Of a DNA stretch of 39,110 nt, positions 8,923 through 16,202 are shown piece by piece (within the stretch, counting starts at the first letter, position 1; each line of letters starts with the position of its first letter). The notes below the pieces were generated by a model. It had not been told where the DNA came from. It saw only the letters and a program-made list of their open reading frames with translations, and ran no database searches. The DNA lies in the NCBI GenBank assembly GCA_910587165.1, contig CAJUKP010000021.1, positions 1-39,110 on the forward strand. The letters run 5' to 3'. The stretch comes from an uncultured Duncaniella sp. Its GTDB lineage: Bacteria > Bacteroidota > Bacteroidia > Bacteroidales > Muribaculaceae. The translations under genes and the position numbers were made by a program.

Positions 8923-9123
8923 TCAACCAAGTTTTTCAAACATTTCGTCCACTGAATTATATGTCGTTACTCGTCCGGCAGCGACATCCTCGAGAGCTTC
9001 ATCAAGGCCGGTCTTACGCTTGCGCTCGGTTTTGGATATTGTTACGCTATCAAACTTGGCAAGAAGTTTTTTTATCAAAGTAGCATCCTTAGGATCGCTG
9101 ATTGTCAATGTTATCTGTGTCAT
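8923..9123 (-). CDS. RelB-like antitoxin, apparently without a RelE partner
   Basis: 66 residues. The N-terminal ~28 residues look like a short strand followed by helix (TQITLTISDPKDATLIKKLL). The C-terminus GLDEALEDVAAGRVTTYNSV and DEMFEKLG resembles the toxin-wrapping tail of RelB/ParD-type antitoxins and orphan antitoxin-like proteins of Bacteroidota. A classical RelE/ParE toxin would follow within a few bases, but the next gene on this strand is the kinase-like gene 74 bp away and nothing else fits between them. It is AT-rich like the kinase gene. It may repress its own transcription if it is a true antitoxin; that is inference. Confidence 0.65.
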   Translation of the reverse strand: MTQITLTISDPKDATLIKKLLAKFDSVTISKTERKRKTGLDEALEDVAAGRVTTYNSVDEMFEKLG

Positions 9124-9152
9124 ATCAGAGAGATTTAAATATAAAACAAAAT

Positions 9153-9179
9153 AAGGCGAGAAAAAGATTTTCTCGCCTT
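9153..9179 (-). terminator. Terminator of the tRNA-Arg transcript
   Basis: AAGGCGAGAAAA and TTTTCTCGCCTT form a perfect 12-bp stem with a 3-nt loop. On the minus strand it is followed by the T-rich ATTTTGTTTTATATTT. It lies 19 bp downstream of the tRNA 3' end and just upstream of the antitoxin-like gene. Confidence 0.85.
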
Positions 9180-9198
9180 CTCAGATTAGTGTTTCCAG

Positions 9199-9272
9199 TG
9201 ATCCGGATGCGACTCGAACGCATGACCGTCTGCTTAGAAGGCAGATGCTCTATCCAGCTGAGCTACCGGACC
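9199..9272 (-). tRNA. tRNA-Arg (anticodon TCT)
   Basis: A 74-nt cloverleaf on the minus strand. The acceptor GGTCCGG pairs with CCGGATC (one G-U at 2-71), the discriminator is A, and no CCA is encoded. The D arm follows TAGCTCAG. The anticodon stem TCTGC/GCAGA holds loop CTTCTAA with anticodon TCT, which reads AGA. The T arm is ATGCG-TTCGAGT-CGCAT. Its own promoter and terminator are both visible. Confidence 0.95.
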
Positions 9273-9316
9273 GACCTTATGATGGGGAGTAACGGCGTAT
9301 TGCCGTTTTCCGGGTG

Positions 9317-9347
9317 CAAAGGTAGGGATTTATTCTCAGTTTGCAAA
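9317..9347 (-). promoter_or_regulatory. Promoter of tRNA-Arg
   Basis: On the minus strand TTTG (9347-9344), 19 bp, then TACCTTTG (9324-9317) match the full Bacteroidota -33/-7 consensus. Transcription would begin near 9311, about 40 nt before the mature tRNA. This is the best-matching promoter in the window. Confidence 0.8.
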
Positions 9348-9397
9348 GAGCCTGAGGCGAGTTTTCAACATTTTAACACGTTTTGTCATTTTCAATC

Positions 9398-9428
9398 GTT
9401 GCAAATTCACTTTTTTTTGGTTACTTTG
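9398..9428 (+). promoter_or_regulatory. Promoter of the parAB operon
   Basis: GTTG (9398-9401), 19 bp, then TTACTTTG (9421-9428) is a one-mismatch version of the Bacteroidota -33/-7 promoter. The predicted start near 9435 leaves a ~70-nt leader that contains three short palindromes (9440-9450, 9458-9472, 9476-9488) before the parA ATG. Confidence 0.55.
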
Positions 9429-9504
9429 CGCCGTCAATCGCCCAATGGGCTGAAACTCACGCATATCGCGTGGATTCCGAGCCTCGGACGTCAACTTAAC
9501 TTAT

Positions 9505-10269
9505 ATGGGTAAAATCATAGCTATAGCCAACCAGAAGGGTGGTGTTGGCAAGACCACCACCACCATCAATCTGGCCGCCTCTCTTGCTGCCGAGGGAAAA
9601 CGGACGCTCATTATCGACGCCGATCCCCAGGCAAATGCCACTTCGGGCTATGGAGTGGATCCCAAGTCGATGCCGTCGTCGATCTACGAATGTCTCGTCG
9701 ACGACTACCCCATGGACGGCTCCCAGGTGGCAACCTGCTGCGAGGGACTCGACCTCGTGGGCTCGCGCATTGACCTGGCAGGCGCCGAGATAGAGCTCAT
9801 CAACAAGCCTTCGAGAGAGAATGTGCTCAAGAGGGCGCTCGCTCCCTTGGCCGGAAAATACGATTTCATTCTCATCGACTGCTCCCCGTCGCTCGGTCTC
9901 ATCACAGTCAACGCCCTCACGGCGGCCGACTCGGTGGTCATACCCGTCCAGGCCGAATATTTCGCCCTCGAGGGGATCACCAAGCTGCTCAATACCATAC
10001 GCATCATCAAGTCGAGGCTCAATCCCGCCCTGGAGATCGAGGGCTTCCTGCTCACGATGTATGACGCCCGACTGCGCCTGGCCAATCAGATCTACGAGGA
10101 ACTGAAGGGCCACTTCGGCGAGATGGTGTTCGACACCGTGATACCGCGCAACATCCGTCTGAGCGAGGCGCCGAGCCACGGCCTCCCCTGTCTGCTCTAC
10201 GACCCGGCCTCGCGCGGCGCGACATCCCACATCGCCCTCGCCCGCGAGCTCATTGCCAAGAACAGCTGA
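9505..10269 (+). CDS. parA: ParA/Soj chromosome-partitioning ATPase
   Basis: 254 residues, the usual length of chromosomal ParA. The deviant Walker A box KGGVGKTTTT (residues 11-20) opens the protein, the switch I region has DADPQANAT (~39-47), and a Walker B LIDCSPSLG lies at ~123-131. ParA binds DNA non-specifically as an ATP dimer and is released by ParB, which moves the origin region during segregation. parB follows after 54 bp in the same direction, then a DUF5683 gene and a LysM transglycosylase gene, an order I associate with the Bacteroidales parAB neighbourhood. The leader carries three small stem-loops. Very safe assignment; the start follows from the Walker A position. Confidence 0.97.
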   Translation: MGKIIAIANQKGGVGKTTTTINLAASLAAEGKRTLIIDADPQANATSGYGVDPKSMPSSIYECLVDDYPMDGSQVATCCEGLDLVGSRIDLAGAEIELINKPSRENVLKRALAPLAGKYDFILIDCSPSLGLITVNALTAADSVVIPVQAEYFALEGITKLLNTIRIIKSRLNPALEIEGFLLTMYDARLRLANQIYEELKGHFGEMVFDTVIPRNIRLSEAPSHGLPCLLYDPASRGATSHIALARELIAKNS

Positions 10270-10323
10270 CCGTAAACCAAACGAAGAAGAACAATCCCCC
10301 TCCACCACTGTCCAATCACCATC

Positions 10324-11205
10324 ATGTCCCTTCCCAAACGTCCCGCTCTCGGTCGCGGACTCGACTCGCTCATCGCGATGGACGACACTCCGGCCCGTGA
10401 TGCATCGGCTATCAACGAGATCGAGATCTCACGCATATCCCCCAACCCCGAGCAACCCCGAACGATTTTCGACGAGGAAGCCCTCGAGGATCTGGCCCGC
10501 TCCATCACCGAGCTGGGCATCATTCAGCCCCTCTCGCTCAGAAAGACCGGCCCGGACACCTATCAGATCATAGCCGGTGAGCGCCGCTACCGTGCGGCCA
10601 TCATGGCTGGCCTATCCACTGTGCCCGCTTACATCCGCACGGCCAACGACACCGAGCTGACCGAGATGGCGCTCATTGAGAACATACAGAGGGAGGATCT
10701 CAACGCCATAGAAATCGCCCTGACTTTCAAGAAACTGATCGACCGCTACGGTCTCACCCAGGAGCGGCTGAGCGGCAGAATCGGGAAGAAGCGCGCCACA
10801 ATAGCCAACTTCCTCCGCCTGCTCCGTCTGCCGGCCGACGTGCAGCTCGGACTGCGCGACAAGAAGATCGACATGGGCCATGCCAGGGCCATCCTGAGTG
10901 TCGACGATCCCAAGCTGCAGCTCAGACTCTACAACGAGACCGTCAAGCTGGGCCTGAGCGTCAGACGCGTCGAGGAACTGGCCAAGAAATATGCTCTCGA
11001 AGGAGCGCCCGAAAAGGCCGAAAACCCCGCGAGAACGTTTTCTAACAAAGATTTCGATATTTTAAGAGACCACCTCTCACAGCGCTTCTCGACCCCTGTC
11101 AAGCTGGTTTGCGACGCCTCAGGAAAGGGTAAAATATCGTTCCAGTTCAAAAACGATGATGAACTTCAAAGATTAATTGCTATCTTTGACACAGCAAAAC
11201 AGTGA
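10324..11205 (+). CDS. parB: ParB/Spo0J CTPase, centromere-binding protein
   Basis: 293 residues. The N-terminal GRGLDSLI is a typical ParA-interaction start. The CTP-binding box GERRYRAA lies at residues 85-92, and ENIQREDLN follows (~119-127). The helix-turn-helix region GLTQERLSGRIGKKRATIAN is at ~143-162, and the C-terminal ~60 residues form the dimerisation domain. ParB loads at parS sites, spreads as a CTP clamp and stimulates ParA. No parS-like palindrome close to the usual consensus was found in the window, although other species keep it close to parAB. Co-transcription with parA is likely. Confidence 0.97.
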   Translation: MSLPKRPALGRGLDSLIAMDDTPARDASAINEIEISRISPNPEQPRTIFDEEALEDLARSITELGIIQPLSLRKTGPDTYQIIAGERRYRAAIMAGLSTVPAYIRTANDTELTEMALIENIQREDLNAIEIALTFKKLIDRYGLTQERLSGRIGKKRATIANFLRLLRLPADVQLGLRDKKIDMGHARAILSVDDPKLQLRLYNETVKLGLSVRRVEELAKKYALEGAPEKAENPARTFSNKDFDILRDHLSQRFSTPVKLVCDASGKGKISFQFKNDDELQRLIAIFDTAKQ

Positions 11206-11281
11206 CGCACCTGCGGCGCCACCGGTAATGTCCGGCCCTTACTAGTGGTAACATCCGGACAATCAGAACGTTAGATACACA

Positions 11282-12103
11282 ATGCCAATCAATAGCGAAA
11301 GAGCCGACATACTATCTGCATCACGCCTGCGCGCCCTCCTCGGCGTGATGGCGGTCGCGCTCGTATTCTCGTTTAACATTTTTTCTCAGACATCCGGCGT
11401 GCGCCCCTCGCGGCCGTCCCACCGCACCACCTCTCCCGTTGCCGAGCTCCCCGACTCGATCCCCCTCGGTCCGACGGGAGTCGAACTCCCAGCCATGGTG
11501 GTCGAGGACAGCATTTCGGCCCTCCCGAGCGAGCCTCCGGTCATCATCCCCGTCGACTCGGTGATGATAACCGACGCCCGCACACTCGAGACAAAATACC
11601 GCTTCAACCCTGACCCGACGCGGGCCGTGTGGATGTCGGCCCTGTTCCCCGGACTCGGCCAGCTCTACAACCGCCGTTACTGGAAACTTCCCATAGTGGT
11701 AGGCGCCTTCATGGGACTCGGATATGCCACCTCGTGGAACAACATGATGCTCCGCGACTACACCACAGCCTATTCGGACATCATGGACAACGACCCCACC
11801 ACCGACAGCTACAAGGATTTCTTCGCTCCCGGTGTCAACATCGACGACATCGACCCGACATATCTCACCAATCTCCTGCGCTCACGCAAGAACTTCTACC
11901 GCCGCAACCGCGACCTGTGCATAATCTGCATGGTGGGAGTCTACCTCATCGCCATGGTCGACGCGTATGTCGACGCACAGCTCGCCCACTTCGACATCTC
12001 TCCCGGTCTCTCGGTTGACGTGGCCCCGGCCATCATGCCGACCTCATCGCGCTCCCTGAGCTCCCGCCCGGCGGTGGGACTGCAATGGGCTTTCAATTTC
12101 TGA
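11282..12103 (+). CDS. DUF5683 membrane protein of the parAB cluster
   Basis: 273 residues. An N-terminal hydrophobic segment (~18-36) acts as signal or anchor. A proline/serine-rich periplasmic stretch follows to ~105, then the DUF5683 core: a YRFNPDPTRAVWMSALFPGL block with GLGQLYNRRYWKLP, a membrane segment at ~135-155, a charged region with tandem Asp and RNRDLC, and a last membrane segment (~213-232). The function of the family is unknown; in Bacteroidota it recurs between parB and a lytic transglycosylase gene, as here (3 bp to the next ATG), which suggests an envelope or division role. A small inverted repeat (11229-11261) lies upstream. Confidence 0.85.
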   Translation: MPINSERADILSASRLRALLGVMAVALVFSFNIFSQTSGVRPSRPSHRTTSPVAELPDSIPLGPTGVELPAMVVEDSISALPSEPPVIIPVDSVMITDARTLETKYRFNPDPTRAVWMSALFPGLGQLYNRRYWKLPIVVGAFMGLGYATSWNNMMLRDYTTAYSDIMDNDPTTDSYKDFFAPGVNIDDIDPTYLTNLLRSRKNFYRRNRDLCIICMVGVYLIAMVDAYVDAQLAHFDISPGLSVDVAPAIMPTSSRSLSSRPAVGLQWAFNF

Positions 12104-12106
12104 ACA

Positions 12107-13900
12107 ATGAAAAAGACCCTCCTTTCACTCTTCCTCTCACTCTGCACAGCCGGAATATCCTACGGAGCAGGCTCGATACTCGAGCTGCGCCACTCGATTT
12201 CCGACGACAATATCGTGGCTCCACAGAGCTTCGAGACACAGACACGCCTGCTTGAGGAGAATTTCTACCTCAAGAACTACGTGATACCCGGCACTGACCT
12301 CGGCAACCCCGGCCCCACATCGCCGGCGGTCTACGAGAAAAGGCTCACCAAGCTCCCCACCGAGATAGATCTCCCCTACAACAGCATTGTCGGACGATAC
12401 ATTGATATGTATCTCACCAAGCGCCGCGGACTCGTGGCCGATATGCTCGCGCTCCACAACTACTACGGACGCTTCTTCGAGGAGGAACTGCTCAAGGAAG
12501 GGATGCCCCTCGAACTGGAATATCTCCCCGTGATCGAGTCGGCCATCAACCCCAACGCCGTCTCCCACGCCGGAGCCGTGGGACTCTGGCAGTTCATGCC
12601 CGCCACCGCCAAAGGACTCGGGATGGAGGTCAACTCGCTCGTCGACGAGCGCCGCGACCCCAGGCTATCCTCGCGCAACGCCGCCCGGTATCTCAAGCAG
12701 CTCCACGACATCTACGACGACTGGTCACTGGCCATCGCCGCCTACAACTGCGGGCCGGGCAACGTCAACAAGGCCCTGCGGAGGGCCGGAGCCGAACCCG
12801 GGGTGAAAAAAGACTTCTGGGACATCTACAATTTTCTCCCTCAGGAGACCCGAGGCTACGTCCCGGCATTCATAGCCGCCAACTATGTGATGAACTATTA
12901 CCGCGAGCACGGCATTACCCCTACCGTTGTCAAGCGGCAGCTCACCACCGACACCGTGATGGTGAAAAACTACGTGCATTTCAACCAGATATCATCGGTG
13001 CTCAACATCCCCGTGGATGAGATCAGGATGCTCAACCCCCAGTTCCGCAAAGACATTATCCCCGGCGACTACCGCCCATACGCCCTCACACTCCCCACAC
13101 AGCAGTGTCTCAGCTACGTGATGAGCGAGAAACACATACTCGACTACGACCGCGACCTCTATGCCCGCCGCTCCTACGCCGAGCCGGGAGGTGAGACAGC
13201 GGTACCAGCCGCATACGCCGCATCTGACGGCGGACAGGCCAACATGGCTCTCGCAAGCCGCCAGAGCTCCAACGCCGAGGTCAACAACGAGATAGCCCAG
13301 ACTCTCACCGAGCGGATGGTGGTGAAGACCCACACCGTGGGCCGTGGCGAGAGCATCCGCGACATCGCCCGCCAGTATGGAGTGTCGGCCACCGACATCA
13401 AGCGCTGGAACAAGCTGCGCCGTGGCAAGGTGAAAGAGGGCGACCGCCTCACCATCGAGGTGGTCGAGAGAGTCACACCCGACGAAGTGAGGGTGGTGGC
13501 CGCCCAGGAAGTGGCACAGGTCGACCCCTCGTCGTTCGGATCATCCGACCCACAGACCGAGGCAGCGGCAGCCGTAGTGGCAGCCACAGCTGCATCGGCG
13601 GCCAAAGCCAAGGCAGTGACTGAAAAGAAAGCTGCCCCGGCCAAAGCCAAGGCAACAGAGACCAAAGCCAAACCGCGCACCACCACATACAAAGTCAAGA
13701 GCGGCGACACCCTCGAGCGTATCGCCAAGCGTCACGGCACAACAGTGAGTGCCATCCAGGCAGCCAACGGAATGGGCAAAAAGACAGGCCTCCAGATCGG
13801 ACAGGTCCTGAAGATCCCCACCAAGGCCACAGTGTCCAAGAGCACCCGTAAGTCCACCGCCAAAAACGCCCGCAAACGCCCCGCCAAAAGAAGACGGTAA
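12107..13900 (+). CDS. mltD: MltD-like lytic transglycosylase with two LysM domains
   Basis: 597 residues. A signal peptide (1-~20, ending SYGAG) directs export. The SLT catalytic domain at ~125-270 contains the catalytic Glu144 in PVIESAINPNAVS, then GAVGLWQFMPATAKGLG and AIAAYNCGPGNV, the three signature blocks of family 1 transglycosylases. LysM domains lie at ~410-455 and ~527-570 and bind peptidoglycan glycan. They are separated by an Ala/Lys-rich linker, and the protein ends in a very basic tail (KSTRKSTAKNARKRPAKRRR). It cleaves the MurNAc-GlcNAc bond to anhydroMurNAc in the periplasm. Last gene of the parA cluster; the next feature is a palindromic element that could act as terminator. 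Confidence 0.9.
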   Translation: MKKTLLSLFLSLCTAGISYGAGSILELRHSISDDNIVAPQSFETQTRLLEENFYLKNYVIPGTDLGNPGPTSPAVYEKRLTKLPTEIDLPYNSIVGRYIDMYLTKRRGLVADMLALHNYYGRFFEEELLKEGMPLELEYLPVIESAINPNAVSHAGAVGLWQFMPATAKGLGMEVNSLVDERRDPRLSSRNAARYLKQLHDIYDDWSLAIAAYNCGPGNVNKALRRAGAEPGVKKDFWDIYNFLPQETRGYVPAFIAANYVMNYYREHGITPTVVKRQLTTDTVMVKNYVHFNQISSVLNIPVDEIRMLNPQFRKDIIPGDYRPYALTLPTQQCLSYVMSEKHILDYDRDLYARRSYAEPGGETAVPAAYAASDGGQANMALASRQSSNAEVNNEIAQTLTERMVVKTHTVGRGESIRDIARQYGVSATDIKRWNKLRRGKVKEGDRLTIEVVERVTPDEVRVVAAQEVAQVDPSSFGSSDPQTEAAAAVVAATAASAAKAKAVTEKKAAPAKAKATETKAKPRTTTYKVKSGDTLERIAKRHGTTVSAIQAANGMGKKTGLQIGQVLKIPTKATVSKSTRKSTAKNARKRPAKRRR

Positions 13901-13914
13901 TCCGACTTTTGACT

Positions 13915-14253
13915 GAAGGGTACAGAAGACGATAAGAACAAAGAAAACAAAAATATTTTTATTTGTTCCGGTTATGTACCTTCCCTTCCCCCCGTCAGGG
14001 GGTATGCAGAGGTAGGCCCGGGTGAAACCCGGGTATCCCGAGATCACACATACGTATTGCGTCGCGTAGCGCCGCCACAACAAGGTCGAATCCTTGTAGC
14101 GGCGCTACGCGACGCATTTGTCAAGGGGGCACTATGATGCACGGGTTATCACCCGCGCCTACCTCTGCATACCCCCTGACGGGGGAAGGAATATCACCGA
14201 GACAAATAAAAATTTTTTTGTTTCTTATGTCCTTATTTTCTTTTGTACCCTTC
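13915..14253. repeat. Nested palindromic element, MITE/REP-like
   Basis: The outer arms start GAAGGGTAC (13915) and end GTACCCTTC (14253). They stay complementary, imperfectly, over about 100 bp each, including a near-perfect stretch CCCCGTCAGGGGGTATGCAG at ~13989-14008 mirrored at ~14164-14184. Inside lie CCCGGGT-GAA-ACCCGGG (14017-14033) and an exact 18-bp inverted repeat, 14058-14075 against 14099-14116, with its own inner stem ACAAGG/CCTTGT. No transposase or clear target-site duplication is visible. It could be a non-autonomous mobile element or a large bidirectional terminator after the transglycosylase gene. Confidence 0.8.
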
Positions 14254-14350
14254 TATCCAACCCATTCCTTTTTGTATCCTTCACTCAAACCACGCATCTT
14301 ATTTAACATTTATTCACACAAAAATATCCCTCAAAATGAAAGAAAAATCT

Positions 14351-14358
14351 TAGTTTTG
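14351..14358 (+). promoter_or_regulatory. Possible -7 box for the fimbrillin-like lipoprotein gene
   Basis: TAGTTTTG fits TAnnTTTG exactly and would give a leader of about 98 nt. No -33 box was recognised. A small GCGGC/GCCGC hairpin lies in the leader near 14408-14423. Confidence 0.4.
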
Positions 14359-14462
14359 CATTTTGAGGTGGATCACACACAAACGTCAGCCACACGGACA
14401 CCTCCTTGCGGCGGCATAGCCGCGGAAAAGATTATAAACCAATGTTTTAATTCACATCCTAT

Positions 14463-16163
14463 ATGACACTGAAACATTTTCCCGCCTTACTGACCATTGT
14501 GCTTTTTCTCACAGCCTGCGGCACAGCCGTCGATCAGCCCGGAACAGACGAAGGGATGGAAAATCAGACATACTCATTCACAGCCGTGCTCGACGGTGGA
14601 AAATCGAGGGTCAGCTATGTGGATGAAGGTGACCAGAAAGACCTGAAAATGGTGTGGGACGATGGCGACGTCATCCGCCTCTATCCCGACCCATCCATGA
14701 ATGACCCGCATGAATACTATGACTTCATAGCCAACACCGGAGCGGGCACCTCACACACCGTGTTCGTCCATCAGGGCTACATCCTCAACTGGGAGCATTG
14801 GTCAGGAAAAGCCATCTACGTATTCCCTGACGGAGACAATCTCGAGGTAGAGGTCAATTCGAAGGATTTTCCGGCCAAGGCATACGTGCAGAAGAAGAAC
14901 GGCGACACCGAACATCTGAAATATGCCGAACACGAGCTCGGCGACGACGGCTCGAAGGGCTACACCGAATACTGGTCACAATTTCTCAAGGATGCCAATC
15001 TCAAGCATGACCACCAGCTCACGTTCAGCCACCCCCACACGGTGGTCTACAAGGTGATGCTGCGCGGTTTCATCTTCGACATTCCCGGCGGATCGGAGCT
15101 GAGGATGAGCGGCGACGCATGGCCCGACGGCGAGGTGACCACTCTCACACTCGGCTCAAAGGACGACAAGGAGCCGTTTATCAAGGTGGGCGAATACGGT
15201 AAGGACAACTATCAGGACAACGTACTGACCGCCTACATAATCCGCCAGGTGGCCGGCAATGTCGACGGCAAGATAGGAACAGGAGGTAAGCTGAAGTTTG
15301 AGCTTTTCACCTACGATAAGCTCGACGGCACGGTGATGCCGCTCGATCCTGACGACACGATGAGGAAAGATAACCCCGATTACGGTCCGGACTATCTCAC
15401 CAACCTCCCCTGGGGCGACGAATACACATGGAATGTGACGGCAAACAAAAATATCGAATACAAGGCAGGCGATTTCGTTGTGGCCGACCTTACTGACAAG
15501 GAGAAGGATTATGCATATCCTAAAGTCGCGGTCGATCTGGGGCTACCCCTCAAATGGGCAGCCTTCAACCTCGGCGCCAAAAAGATTGATGAATCAGGAG
15601 CTTATGTCGTATGGGGTCTGACGGGACTGTACATGGAAGGTGGAACAGGTCTGCCCCATAAATATGGTGGTGAGTGGGCCTCAGGTGATCCGGAGCATGA
15701 TGCCGCCACTTTTCAATGGGGTAATGAATGGAGAACTCCCACTTTTAACGAATGTCTTGATCTCGCGCATTATGCAGAGTGGTTTGACAGCAATGACTCA
15801 GAGGCAATACCAGGCGGAGCAAGATGGGACTTTGAATTGACCGCAGATGATCGAATCTATTTTTTTAAAACGAATCCCGCGCGTGATTTCAATGGTGTCA
15901 AAGTGGCGCTTGTCAAGTCAAAGACCAATGGCAAATATATATATTTGCACATCGCCGGCAATTTGCAGACAACGGCTCCTGGTATATCAGCCTCGACGAG
16001 AGCATTTTACAATACTTCAAGTTCAAGGGATAATGGCAGAATAGTGACGATGTTTTGCATTCGCCAATCTGGAAATTACTACCTTGGACTTTCAGACAAT
16101 TTATCAGGAAGCGGGCAAACAATAGAACAACTGGCTGCATCCGTCAGGGCTGTCAAGGATTAG
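14463..16163 (+). CDS. Fimbrillin-like lipoprotein with a VDLGLPLKWA-type C-terminal domain
   Basis: 566 residues. The signal peptide ends at the lipobox FLTAC (Cys19). Residues ~35-340 resemble fimbrillin-family sandwich proteins of Bacteroidales, with an early TYSFTAVLDGGKSRVSY and WDDGDVIRLY. From ~355 a second module begins with VDLGLPLKWAAFNLGA and contains YVVWGL and FQWGNEWRTPTFNECLDL, a module I recognise from many Bacteroides surface proteins of unknown function. Base composition drops to clearly AT-richer DNA from about 15640 to the stop, so the C-terminal half may have been acquired separately. No accessory fimbrial genes surround it. It faces radA convergently with only 39 bp between stops. 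Confidence 0.75.
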   Translation: MTLKHFPALLTIVLFLTACGTAVDQPGTDEGMENQTYSFTAVLDGGKSRVSYVDEGDQKDLKMVWDDGDVIRLYPDPSMNDPHEYYDFIANTGAGTSHTVFVHQGYILNWEHWSGKAIYVFPDGDNLEVEVNSKDFPAKAYVQKKNGDTEHLKYAEHELGDDGSKGYTEYWSQFLKDANLKHDHQLTFSHPHTVVYKVMLRGFIFDIPGGSELRMSGDAWPDGEVTTLTLGSKDDKEPFIKVGEYGKDNYQDNVLTAYIIRQVAGNVDGKIGTGGKLKFELFTYDKLDGTVMPLDPDDTMRKDNPDYGPDYLTNLPWGDEYTWNVTANKNIEYKAGDFVVADLTDKEKDYAYPKVAVDLGLPLKWAAFNLGAKKIDESGAYVVWGLTGLYMEGGTGLPHKYGGEWASGDPEHDAATFQWGNEWRTPTFNECLDLAHYAEWFDSNDSEAIPGGARWDFELTADDRIYFFKTNPARDFNGVKVALVKSKTNGKYIYLHIAGNLQTTAPGISASTRAFYNTSSSRDNGRIVTMFCIRQSGNYYLGLSDNLSGSGQTIEQLAASVRAVKD

Positions 16164-16202
16164 TTTTTTCGATTGCCCTGTGTATATCGGAGTCATGCCG
16201 GT

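Larger units (their letters stand above)
13901..14462. other. Gene-free interval with nested palindromes and a promoter
   Basis: This 562-bp interval contains the inverted-repeat element at 13915-14253. The ~100 bp after it (14254-14350) are AT-rich and show no feature I could support. A promoter box at 14351-14358 and the leader of the next lipoprotein gene follow. Short reading frames in the two arms are by-products of the inverted repeat and encode the same peptide (TRAYLCIPPDGG) in opposite directions. Confidence 0.8.

Noticed and set aside
9199..9272. Integration scar at tRNA-Arg
   Set aside because: No second copy of the tRNA 3' end was found between 6116 and 9198, and no integrase is present.
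9496..10308. 270-codon antisense frame over parA
   Set aside because: Shadow of parA.
11229..11261. TGTCCGG/CCGGACA inverted repeat between parB and the DUF5683 gene
   Set aside because: The 7-bp stem has a ~19-nt loop and no T-run; too weak to call a terminator.
13541..14306. Frames in the arms of the palindrome encoding TRAYLCIPPDGG-type peptides on both strands
   Set aside because: The shared peptide results from the inverted repeat; one frame also overlaps the transglycosylase gene antisense.
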